A stretch of DNA of 20,826 nt from Pseudomonadota bacterium (GTDB lineage Bacteria > Pseudomonadota > Alphaproteobacteria > Micropepsales > Micropepsaceae). The notes beneath the pieces are model-generated. The model was not told the origin of the DNA. It saw only the letters and a program-made list of their open reading frames with translations, and searched no databases. The stretch's first letter is position 1. Each line of letters begins with the position of its first letter. Location of the stretch: the NCBI GenBank assembly GCA_021817355.1, contig JAKAVI010000065.1:1-20826 (forward strand), given 5' to 3'. Of this stretch, positions 14,461-20,826 are shown one piece after another. A program made the translations under genes and the position numbers.

Positions 14461-14886
14461 TTAGCGGGAAAATTTTTCGCTGAGAATGATTGCGCTCACG
14501 GTGCGGGCCACCCCGTTGGCCTTGCCGATCGCATCCAGGCTCGCATCCATGTCGGCCGTCGTCTGGGCTTCCACCACGGCGATGAGATCAAAGGGGCCGG
14601 CCACCGCGGAAAGACTGCGGACCTTGGGAATTTTCCTGAGTTCGACCACCACCCGCTCGGCCCGCTTGGGATCGGCACTGATCATCACCATCGCGCGCAA
14701 AGACGCAGCCTGTGCCCTCTGCGCCAGCTTCAGCGTGTAGCCGGCGATGACCCCTTCGCGCTCCAGACGGGCAATGTGATCTTGCACCGTCGAGCGCGCC
14801 AGGCCGAGCTTGCGGGCAAGCGCCGCCACAGGCTCGCGGGCATTGGCCCGCAACAGATCAATGAGACGCTGGTCGACTTCCCGCAT
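14461..14886 (-). CDS. Lrp/AsnC family transcriptional regulator
   Basis: A 141-residue regulator. The N-terminal winged helix reads VDQRLIDLLRANAREPVAALARKLGLARSTVQDHIARLEREGVIAGY, and the C-terminal RAM/AsnC ligand-binding domain runs from about residue 62, with VRSLSAVAGPFDLIAVVEA. The - strand frame is open further upstream, but ATG 14886 begins the canonical DNA-binding domain and has GGAAAGG 8 bp before it. It is transcribed divergently from the saccharopine-dehydrogenase-like gene, the usual position of a local activator or repressor; lysine or a related amino acid would be the expected effector. A perfect 7-bp inverted repeat lies in its leader. Confidence 0.92.
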   Translation of the reverse strand: MREVDQRLIDLLRANAREPVAALARKLGLARSTVQDHIARLEREGVIAGYTLKLAQRAQAASLRAMVMISADPKRAERVVVELRKIPKVRSLSAVAGPFDLIAVVEAQTTADMDASLDAIGKANGVARTVSAIILSEKFSR

Positions 14887-14898
14887 TTTGACGGCCTT

Positions 14899-14915
14899 TC
14901 CGGCGATTCGCCGGA
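14899..14915. promoter_or_regulatory. Inverted repeat, candidate Lrp-type operator
   Basis: TCCGGCG at 14899-14905 and CGCCGGA at 14909-14915 form a perfect 7-bp inverted repeat around ATT. It begins 13 bp upstream of the Lrp-type start codon, touching its ribosome site, in the 117-bp divergent region. It may be an autoregulatory operator or an RNA hairpin in the regulator's leader. Confidence 0.45.
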
Positions 14916-15003
14916 TAATAGCCGAGCCGCTGGCAGATTGCCGCCTCCTTTTCGGCTTCCGAGGTGACCCATCATGGTGGTTCACAGCTGAGGGAGAGAC
15001 GCG

Positions 15004-16074
15004 ATGAAGAATGTGCTGCTGGTTGGCGGGGGCAAGATCGGCATTGCCATTACCGAATTCCTCACCGGCACAGGCGAATACCGTCTCACTGTCGCCGACC
15101 GCGATCCCTTGAGCCTGGAGCGCATGCCAAGCAAGAACGTCACCCTCAAGGAGGTGTCGGTCAGCGATAGCGCCGCCTTCGCGCGCGTGGTTGCCGGCCA
15201 TGACATCGTGCTGGCCGCCACCCCGTTTGATCTCACCCCAAGCGTGGCCGCCGCCGCCAAAGAGGCCGGCGCCCATTACCTTGATCTGACCGAGGATGTC
15301 GCCTCAACCCGCGCCATCAAGAGCCTGGCAGAAGGCGCCCGGACCGCCTTCATTCCCCAGTGCGGTCTGGCCCCCGGTTTCATCTCGATCGTCGCCTACG
15401 ATCTGGCCAAGAAATTCGACCGGCTGCGCGACGTCAATATGCGGGTGGGGGCGCTGCCGCAGTTCCCCCACAACGCCCTCAAATACAATCTCACCTGGTC
15501 GACCGACGGTCTCATCAACGAATATTGCAACCCTTGCGAATCCATCCGCGACAGCATCAAGGGCGAGGTTCCGGCCCTCGAAGAACTCGAAGAATTTTCG
15601 CTCGACGGCGTCGAATACGAAGCCTTCAACACGTCAGGCGGCCTTGGCACCCTGTGCGAGACACTCGAGGGCAAGGTCGAGAACCTCAACTACAAGACCG
15701 TGCGCTATCCAGGCCATTGCGAGATCGTCAAGATGCTGGTGCGAGACCTGCGTCTGGGCCAACGCCGCAACCTCTTCAAGGATGTTCTGGAGACCGCAAT
15801 CCCGGTCACCTATCAGGATGTTGTCCTTGTCTTTGTCACCGTCAGTGGCTGGCGCGATGGCCGGCTGACCCAGGAAAGCTATGCCAAGAAGATCTATGCC
15901 ACCGAGGTTGGCGGACGGCTGATGAGCGCCATCCAGATCACCACCGCAGCAGGGATCTGCGCGATGACCGATCTTCTTGTCCACGGCAAGCTGCCGCAGG
16001 CGGGCTTTGTCCGTCAGGAAGAAACCCAGCTGAGCGACTTTCTGGCCAACCGCTTCGGTCACCACTACGCCTGA
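15004..16074 (+). CDS. Saccharopine dehydrogenase-fold enzyme, possibly lysine 6-dehydrogenase
   Basis: A 356-residue dehydrogenase with an N-terminal Rossmann domain (LLVGGGKIGIAI, residues 5-16, then VADRDPLSLE) and the saccharopine dehydrogenase C-terminal domain. The latter contains CGLAPGFISIVAYDLAK, TWSTDGLINEYCNPC, TSGGLGTLCET and the lysine-domain-like KTVRYPGHCEIVKML. Length and layout fit both stand-alone saccharopine dehydrogenase and lysine 6-dehydrogenase, which oxidises lysine to 2-aminoadipate semialdehyde. No lysine-ketoglutarate reductase gene is in the window, and an aminoadipate-semialdehyde dehydrogenase follows, which favours lysine 6-dehydrogenase. The start ATG 15004 has GGGAGAG 5 bp upstream. 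It is divergent from the Lrp-type gene. The fold is certain; the exact substrate is inferred. Confidence 0.82.
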   Translation: MKNVLLVGGGKIGIAITEFLTGTGEYRLTVADRDPLSLERMPSKNVTLKEVSVSDSAAFARVVAGHDIVLAATPFDLTPSVAAAAKEAGAHYLDLTEDVASTRAIKSLAEGARTAFIPQCGLAPGFISIVAYDLAKKFDRLRDVNMRVGALPQFPHNALKYNLTWSTDGLINEYCNPCESIRDSIKGEVPALEELEEFSLDGVEYEAFNTSGGLGTLCETLEGKVENLNYKTVRYPGHCEIVKMLVRDLRLGQRRNLFKDVLETAIPVTYQDVVLVFVTVSGWRDGRLTQESYAKKIYATEVGGRLMSAIQITTAAGICAMTDLLVHGKLPQAGFVRQEETQLSDFLANRFGHHYA

Positions 16075-16289
16075 AAAGGACGAAGGCGCGATCTCGCCTT
16101 GGTCCACAAGCGCAACGAGACTTGCGAGGAACCCTCTCAGGATGAACGCCGCGAAGTACCATCTTGCAATATCGCAAGGCGCTGCTTCGGCCTATAGTCT
16201 TCACCTCCGCAACGCCCGCCGGTTGACAGAATCTGGCCCCAGAGGGGCTAACCGGCGAGGCACAATTTTCCGACGCGTAAGGACGGCTC
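16075..16289. other. Intergenic region with hairpin and candidate promoter
   Basis: These 215 bp hold no gene I can support. AAGGCG (16083-16088) and CGCCTT (16095-16100) form a short hairpin after the dehydrogenase, without a T-run. A near-palindrome lies at 16163-16178. TATAGT (16193-16198) and TTGACA (16223-16228, with GGCTAA 17 bp later) are possible promoter boxes for the next gene. The gap suggests that the ThDP enzyme gene has its own promoter. Confidence 0.5.
16163..16178. promoter_or_regulatory. 16-bp near-palindrome, candidate Lrp-type site
   Basis: CTTGC-AATATC-GCAAG pairs at 7 of 8 positions per arm and has an AT-rich centre, as in Lrp-type sites. It lies about 110 bp upstream of the ThDP enzyme start and 30 bp upstream of a TATAGT box. 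Binding by the nearby Lrp/AsnC regulator is inferred only. Confidence 0.4.
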
Positions 16290-17951
16290 ATGCAGACCCA
16301 CCGAACCGGCGCGCAGGCGCTGATTGCAGCTCTGATCGAACACGGCGCCAGCCATATGTTCTGCGTGCCAGGAGAATCCTATCTCGCCGCACTCGACGCC
16401 CTTTATGACGCGCGTGATCACATTCGTCTTATCACCTGCCGCCAGGAAGGTGGCGCCGCGAACATGGCCGAAGCCTATGGCAAGCTCACCGGCAGGCCCG
16501 GGCTCTGCTTTGTCACCCGTGGCCCCGGCGCCACCAACGCCGCCATCGCCGTGCACACCGCCTTCCAGGATTCAACGCCGATGATCCTGCTCATCGGGCA
16601 GGCCGAACAATCCATGCTCGACCGCGAGGCCTTTCAGGAGGTGGATTTCAAGGCCATGTTCTCCCCTCTGGCCAAATGGGCAGCGGAAATCCGCGCGCCC
16701 AACCGCATCCCCGAATATCTCGCCCGCGCCTTCCATGTCGCCACCAGCGGCCGGCCCGGTCCGGTGGTGCTGTCGCTGCCTGAAGACGTCCTTCTTGGTC
16801 CTTGCACGGCCAAGGATGCGCGGCGCTATCAGCCCACCGAAGCCCGCAGCGATGCCACGCAGATCCAGAAGCTGCAGGCGCTGCTTGCGCGCGCCCAGCG
16901 GCCGCTGCTGCTCCTGGGCGGAGCTGGCTGGAGTGAAGAGGCCGTCCGCGATGCCAGGGATTTTGCCCACCGCCATGACCTGCCGGTCCTCACCTCGTTC
17001 AGAGCCAAGGACCGCTTTGACAATACCGATCCCAATTACTGCGGTGATCTGGGGATCGGGGCAGATCCCAAGCTCGTCGCGCGGTTCAAAAGCAGCGATC
17101 TTGTCCTTGTCATTGGCGCCCGTCTGGGCGAGATGACGACCGACGGCTACAGCCGGCTTGATGTACCCAATCCCGCGCAGACGCTGGTTCATGTCCATCC
17201 CTCCGCTGACGAGCTTGGTCACGTCTATCAGCCTGATCTTGCCATTGTCGCCAACGCCGCACCCTTCCTGCATCTGCTGCGCAGCTGTGAGGTGCCGGCA
17301 AAGATTGTCTGGCAGCAATGGCGCCGTGAGGCCCGCGCCGATTACGAGGCCTTTATCAAGCCTGTCGCCGCGCCCGGCCCGATCAATCCCGCAGAGATCT
17401 ATGCCTGGCTTAATGTGACACTTCCCGCTGATGCCATTCTCACCAATGGTGCCGGCAATTTTGCCGCCTGGCTGCACCGTTTCTATCTTTATCGCAGCTA
17501 TCCGAGTCTTCTGGGCCCGACCTCCGGCGCCATGGGTTACGGCCTGCCGGCGGCGGTTGCGGCCAAAATCCTCTGCCCCGAGCGCCTCGTCATCTGCGCC
17601 GCCGGCGACGGCGACTTTTTGATGAACGGCCAGGAACTGGCAACTGCGGTGCAATATGACGCCGCCATCATCGTGCTGGTATTCGACAATGGCACCTATG
17701 GCACCATCCGCATGCACCAAGAGCGGAACTATCCCGGGCGGGTGGTTGGCACCGAACTCAGAAATCCCGACTTTGCCCTCCTGGCCCGAAGCTATGGCGC
17801 TTTGGGCTTCAGCGTTGCGAGCCTTGCGGATTTCAAGCGCGCCTTTGTTGAGGCCAGCCGCGCAATGAAGCCGGCACTGCTACACATCAAGATGGACCAG
17901 GACGCGATCTCCCCTACCACCACCATCACAAGGCTGCGCCAGGGCCGCTGA
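16290..17951 (+). CDS. Thiamine-diphosphate-dependent enzyme (acetolactate synthase-like)
   Basis: A 553-residue enzyme of the acetolactate synthase/decarboxylase superfamily with the three usual domains. The PYR domain carries the ThDP-activating glutamate Glu53 in CRQEGGAANMAEAYG and the GPGATNA loop. The central domain follows, with LLLGGAGW. The PP domain has GDGDFLMNGQE, with Asp440 and Asn467 (FDNGTYG) as the Mg-diphosphate motif. It lacks anything marking it as the biosynthetic AHAS, and no small subunit lies nearby. In this context it may act on a 2-oxo acid from lysine or hydroxyproline breakdown, for example 2-oxoadipate, but this is inference. ATG 16290 has AAGGA 6 bp upstream. The ALDH gene follows after 49 bp and is probably co-transcribed. 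Confidence 0.88.
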   Translation: MQTHRTGAQALIAALIEHGASHMFCVPGESYLAALDALYDARDHIRLITCRQEGGAANMAEAYGKLTGRPGLCFVTRGPGATNAAIAVHTAFQDSTPMILLIGQAEQSMLDREAFQEVDFKAMFSPLAKWAAEIRAPNRIPEYLARAFHVATSGRPGPVVLSLPEDVLLGPCTAKDARRYQPTEARSDATQIQKLQALLARAQRPLLLLGGAGWSEEAVRDARDFAHRHDLPVLTSFRAKDRFDNTDPNYCGDLGIGADPKLVARFKSSDLVLVIGARLGEMTTDGYSRLDVPNPAQTLVHVHPSADELGHVYQPDLAIVANAAPFLHLLRSCEVPAKIVWQQWRREARADYEAFIKPVAAPGPINPAEIYAWLNVTLPADAILTNGAGNFAAWLHRFYLYRSYPSLLGPTSGAMGYGLPAAVAAKILCPERLVICAAGDGDFLMNGQELATAVQYDAAIIVLVFDNGTYGTIRMHQERNYPGRVVGTELRNPDFALLARSYGALGFSVASLADFKRAFVEASRAMKPALLHIKMDQDAISPTTTITRLRQGR

Positions 17952-18000
17952 GCGCAACAACAGGACTGCCGTAATTGCGGCACATCACGAGGAGCCCGCC

Positions 18001-19491
18001 ATGCATGTTTCCGACCTTCTTGCCCATTTTGCGATCCGGCCAGGTGGCGATCATGCCGTACACTCGCCGGTCGATGGCGAAGAGATCTGCCGCGTCGGCT
18101 TTGACAGTGCCGCCGAGATCGAAGCGAGGGTCGCCGCGTCTGTCCGCGCCTTTGATAGCTGGACGCAGGTCCCGGCACCGCGGCGCGGCGAACTTGTCCG
18201 GCTCCTGGGTGAAGAGCTGCGCCAGCACAAGCAGATGCTGGGCGAACTTGTGACCCTCGAATGCGGCAAGATCCTGCAGGAAGGCCTTGGCGAAGTGCAG
18301 GAGATGATCGACATCTGCGACTTTGCCGTCGGCTTGTCGCGCCAGCTTTATGGCCTCACCATCGCCTCCGAACGGGCCGGTCACCGCATGATGGAAAGCT
18401 GGCATCCGACCGGGCCCGTCGCCGTCATCAGCGCCTTCAATTTTCCAGTTGCGGTGTGGGCGTGGAACGCAGCGCTCGCTCTTGTCTGCGGCGATCCGGT
18501 GATCTGGAAACCGAGTGAAAAGACGCCGCTGTGTGCCCTTGCGGTCCAGAACCTGTTCGCGCGCGCCTGTCACCGCTTTGGTGAGGCCCCCGCCCAACTC
18601 TCCCAGCTGGTGCTCGGCACAAAAGATGCCGGAGAAAAGCTGGCGCAGGACCGCCGCATTGCCGTCGTCAGCGCCACCGGCTCCACCCGCATGGGACGGG
18701 CCCTTGCGCCCATCGTCGCCGCCCGCTTCGGCAAGAGCATCCTCGAACTGGGCGGCAATAATGCCATGATCGTCTGTCCGAGCGCCAAGCTCGATCTTGC
18801 CGAGCGCGCGATCACCTTTGCTGCTGTCGGCACCGCCGGCCAGCGCTGCACCTCACTGCGCCGGCTCTTCGTCCATGACAGCCTTTATGCCCGTCTCCTG
18901 CCGCGGCTGAAACACATCTGGGACCATCTTGCCATCGGCAATCCCTTTGAGGCGGGCACTTTGGTTGGCCCGCTGATCGATGGCACAGCCTATGACGCGA
19001 TGAGGCGGGCGCTTTCTGCCGCGCGCGCCGAGGGCGGAATCATCAGCGGCGGTGAGCGTGTGGCCGAGCACGAATATCCCAACGCCTTCTATGTCCGTCC
19101 TGCCATCGTCGAAATGCCGGCCCAAAGCGCCTCGGTCCGTGAGGAGACCTTTGCCCCCATCCTCTATGTGCTGCGCTACAAGGATCTTGCCGAGGCACTG
19201 CGGCTGCACAATGAGGTCGAACAGGGTCTTTCCTCCTGCATCTTCACCCAGGACCTCCAGGAAGCCGAAATTTTTCTCTCGGCGAGCGGCTCGGACTGCG
19301 GCATTGCCAATGTTAATATCGGTCCTTCAGGGGCGGAGATCGGTGGCGCCTTTGGTGGCGAAAAAGACACCGGGGGCGGACGCGAAAGCGGCTCCGATGC
19401 CTGGAAGGCCTATATGCGACGGCAGACCGCGACCATCAATTATTCGGACCAGCTGCCGCTCGCCCAGGGCATCAAGTTCGAGGTGATCTAG
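18001..19491 (+). CDS. ALDH7-type aldehyde dehydrogenase (L-aminoadipate-semialdehyde dehydrogenase-like)
   Basis: A 496-residue NAD(P)-dependent aldehyde dehydrogenase. The catalytic Cys283 is in GQRCTSLRRL, the general base Glu249 in ELGGNN, the oxyanion Asn147 in AFNFP and the cofactor Lys170 in WKPSE. Subfamily marks of ALDH7 (antiquitin, AmaB) are the QEGLGEVQEMIDICDFAVG helix, ISAFNFPVAVWAWNAALALV and the end block NIGPSGAEIGGAFGGEK with TGGGRESGSDAWKAYMRR. These enzymes oxidise 2-aminoadipate semialdehyde to 2-aminoadipate, which matches the dehydrogenase two genes upstream. GAGGAG lies 6 bp before ATG 18001. The stop codon lies inside the left arm of a long inverted repeat, so the last few codons may have been remodelled, but the length is normal. 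Confidence 0.9.
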   Translation: MHVSDLLAHFAIRPGGDHAVHSPVDGEEICRVGFDSAAEIEARVAASVRAFDSWTQVPAPRRGELVRLLGEELRQHKQMLGELVTLECGKILQEGLGEVQEMIDICDFAVGLSRQLYGLTIASERAGHRMMESWHPTGPVAVISAFNFPVAVWAWNAALALVCGDPVIWKPSEKTPLCALAVQNLFARACHRFGEAPAQLSQLVLGTKDAGEKLAQDRRIAVVSATGSTRMGRALAPIVAARFGKSILELGGNNAMIVCPSAKLDLAERAITFAAVGTAGQRCTSLRRLFVHDSLYARLLPRLKHIWDHLAIGNPFEAGTLVGPLIDGTAYDAMRRALSAARAEGGIISGGERVAEHEYPNAFYVRPAIVEMPAQSASVREETFAPILYVLRYKDLAEALRLHNEVEQGLSSCIFTQDLQEAEIFLSASGSDCGIANVNIGPSGAEIGGAFGGEKDTGGGRESGSDAWKAYMRRQTATINYSDQLPLAQGIKFEVI

Positions 19492-19660
19492 CCCGACTTG
19501 CGCAGAATGGGCTTGAAGTTGCCGCTCAATTTGTCGCGCTAGAAATTTCAAATCAATGGCTTGAGTTACGTCGAAGGGCGCTTTTGGGCGTGCCAACTTT
19601 TTGGCTAAGGCATGACCTGCCTAACCCCAAGCCCCGATTCTGCGCAAGTTGGGCTAAATC
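19485..19660. repeat. Long imperfect inverted repeat bounding a gene-free segment
   Basis: The left arm 19485-19515 and right arm 19628-19660 are inverted copies. The left arm, beginning GATCTAGCCCGACTTGCGCA, and the reverse complement of the right arm, beginning GATTTAGCCCAACTTGCGCA, match apart from two substitutions and a 2-base gap near GAATGGGC/GAATCGGGGC. The left arm covers the ALDH stop codon. The 112 bp between them hold no gene I can support. It may be a small MITE-like element, the remnant of an insertion sequence, or a long RNA hairpin closing the catabolic operon. No target-site duplication is obvious. Confidence 0.8.
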
Positions 19661-19665
19661 CAAAC

Positions 19666-19695
19666 TTGGCCAAACCTTAGAATTGTTCCTATAAT
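19666..19695 (+). promoter_or_regulatory. Promoter of the AbiE-type operon
   Basis: A perfect TATAAT at 19690-19695 has TTGGCC 18 bp upstream (19666-19671). Transcription would begin at about 19702, the ATG of the antitoxin reading frame, so a leaderless mRNA is likely; no ribosome site is visible. Confidence 0.6.
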
Positions 19696-19711
19696 CGTAG
19701 TATGACTACGA
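19695..19711. promoter_or_regulatory. Palindromic operator over the AbiEi start codon
   Basis: TCGTAGT (19695-19701), ATG, ACTACGA (19705-19711) is a perfect 7-bp inverted repeat centred on the start codon and touching the -10 box. AbiEi antitoxins are known to repress their own operon through inverted repeats, so this is a good operator candidate. Confidence 0.6.
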
Positions 19712-20299
19712 CTCACAGGACTAAACTAAATCGGCTCTATACTCGCCTTACACCCGAGCCTCGTTCTGCTGCAGCGGAGCTTCGACGGATTGCATGTTGG
19801 CGGCAAATCCGCGCTCGACTGGCATGGCATACGCCAATACCTGTCGCAACGGCCTGTCCTGGACCTTTACGGCTGGAAAGCGGGACGCCTTCCAGAGTGG
19901 TTCACCCAGCGCTTCCCGGCCGAGTACCGCCGCAAGCGGCTCTTCAAGGAGGAGCCCGGCGCACTGCTGCATGTCCGGCCCTTCGAGAACCGCAAGGGCG
20001 GCCCGCTCGTTTCGGCGCCGGAGCGCGCATTGCTGGAAGTGCTGAGCGAAGTCGGCGTCCGGCAGCCGCTGCAGGAAGCGCGCGAGCTGGTCGAGAGCAC
20101 TTACAGCCTGCGTGCCGACGTGCTGCGCGACCTGCTTAAGCGCTGCACCAGCATCAAGACCGTGCGCCTGTGCCTGCGGTTGGGCCGAGAACTCTCCCAG
20201 CCCTGGGCTGGCAAGCTCGATCCGTCTAAATTGCCCAAGGGCAGCGACCGGCCGTGGGTGTCCCGTTCCGGCGACGGGCTTCTGGTGTTGAAACCATGA
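19702..20299 (+). pseudogene. abiEi: AbiEi-type (type IV) antitoxin gene with internal deletion and frameshift
   Basis: The gene starts at ATG 19702 with a family-typical N terminus (MTTTHRTKLNRLYTRLTP). The rest of the family resemblance is in another frame from about 19769: LQRSFDGLHVGGKSALDWHG, then GRLPEWFTQRFP, VSAPERALLEVLSEV and the C-terminal VRLCLRLGRELSQPW to the stop at 20297-20299. From memory of full-length relatives, roughly 55 codons holding most of the winged helix-turn-helix are missing at the junction (about 19755-19769). The 3' frame could be translated from TTG 19790, but that product would lack the DNA-binding domain. The stop overlaps the toxin start (ATGA), the standard antitoxin-toxin arrangement. 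The family is firm; the deletion is inferred by comparison. Confidence 0.75.
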
Positions 20300-20826
20300 G
20301 CCAGGTCTATCTCGACAGTGCGCGGCTGCTGACGCGCGTCGCGCCGCTCGTGCTCGTCGACGATACGTTCGCGCTCAAGGGCGGCACTGCGATCAACCTG
20401 TTCTTGCGCGACATGCCGCGGCACGCCTGCAGAAGCAAGGCTTTCAGACCCATGCGCCGGCCCCGGTGGACTCGGGCGAGACCAAGTTGCTGGTGCGGCG
20501 GGGCAACATCGAGGTCAAGATCGAGGTCAACTTCGTCATGCGCGGCACCGTCCTTCCAGTGCGCAGGGCGTCGCTCACAGAGAATGCGCGCGAGACGCTG
20601 CAGGCGGATCTCGAGATCCCAGTCGTGTCGCTCGAGGACGTGTATGGCGGAAAGCTGGTGGCAGCGATGGACCGCCAGCATCCCCGCGATCTGTTCGATG
20701 TCCTGCAGCTCTTCGCGCATGAGGGTATCACCGCTGGCATCCGCCGTGCCTTCGTCGTTTACCTCGCGAGCCATAACCGGCCGGTTCACGAGGTCCTGTT
20801 TCCGTCGCTGCGCGACATCCGCCAGG
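20296..20826 (+). pseudogene. abiEii: AbiEii-type nucleotidyltransferase toxin gene, internally deleted, runs off window
   Basis: ATG 20296 opens MSQVYLDSARLLTRVAP and reaches the nucleotidyltransferase motif ALKGGTAINLFLRDMPR (Gly-Gly-Thr-Ala near residue 30). Directly after this, at about 20421, the family resemblance moves to another frame from 20424: RLQKQGFQTHAP, GNIEVKIEVNFVMRGTVLPV, SLEDVYGGKLVAAMDRQHPRDLFDVLQL and NRPVHEVLFPSLRDI, open to the window end. The missing piece, about 30 codons in remembered relatives, contains the SVDIDL motif whose aspartates bind Mg. The toxin should therefore be both frameshifted and catalytically dead. This fits the damage in the antitoxin, since a crippled toxin needs no neutraliser. 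The full 3' end is beyond the window. Confidence 0.75.

Noticed and set aside
16572..17720. 382-codon - strand open frame
   Set aside because: Antisense shadow of the ThDP enzyme gene; composition reflects complementary GC-rich codons and no known domain is seen.
19790..20299. Intact short AbiEi gene starting from TTG 19790
   Set aside because: Family resemblance extends upstream of this codon in the same frame to about 19769, and the matching N terminus is at 19702 in another frame, so a deletion explains the data better.

Overview
The window is a high-GC stretch, very probably from an alphaproteobacterium. The grounds are the sigma factor/NrsF-type anti-sigma pair, the DUF6789-like and DUF6969-like proteins and the general gene repertoire; no rRNA or tRNA is present to fix the genus. 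It is gene-dense and in parts clearly accessory.

Region 1 (1-5.4 kb) looks like an organoarsenical/metalloid locus. On the + strand are the 3' end of a TIGR04282-type glycosyltransferase, a sterol-desaturase-type hydroxylase and a small GDCCVxC cysteine protein. Converging on them, on the - strand, are an ArsM arsenite methyltransferase, a TVP38/TMEM64 membrane protein, a mercuric-reductase-like flavoprotein and a 5'-truncated radical SAM gene. ArsM is the anchor; the arsenosugar or arsenolipid interpretation of the rest is inference.

Region 2 (5.4-8.2 kb) carries an ECF sigma factor whose GTG start lies inside the radical SAM remnant, its six-helix NrsF-type anti-sigma factor, a CxxC peroxiredoxin-like protein, a haloacid dehalogenase and a short membrane ORF on the other strand.

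Region 3 (8.3-12.2 kb) is a six-gene + strand operon: a secreted protein with a heptad cysteine repeat, a DUF6789-like membrane protein, a periplasmic thioredoxin, a CcdA-type electron transporter, an HPP-like membrane protein and a DUF6969-like cytosolic protein. Just upstream is GTAACC-N16-CGAA, which matches my recollection of the Caulobacter sigma-F promoter. The sigma/NrsF pair of region 2 therefore probably controls this operon. I consider it the best candidate in the window for an undescribed system: a metal- or oxidant-induced periplasmic thiol module.

Region 4 (12.2-13.1 kb) is a small vapBC toxin-antitoxin pair preceded by a 19-bp tandem duplication.

Region 5 (13.3-19.5 kb) is an amino-acid catabolic cluster: an enolase-superfamily enzyme related to cis-3-hydroxyproline dehydratase, an Lrp/AsnC regulator, a saccharopine-dehydrogenase-fold enzyme (possibly lysine 6-dehydrogenase), a ThDP-dependent decarboxylase/synthase-like enzyme and an ALDH7-type aminoadipate-semialdehyde dehydrogenase. 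Together they suggest lysine oxidation to 2-aminoadipate and beyond.

Region 6 (19.5-20.8 kb) has a 31/33-bp inverted repeat bounding a gene-free segment, then an AbiE (type IV) toxin-antitoxin operon. Both AbiE genes appear to have lost internal segments with a frame change; the toxin lost its catalytic DxD region. The operon still has a promoter and a perfect palindrome over the start codon.
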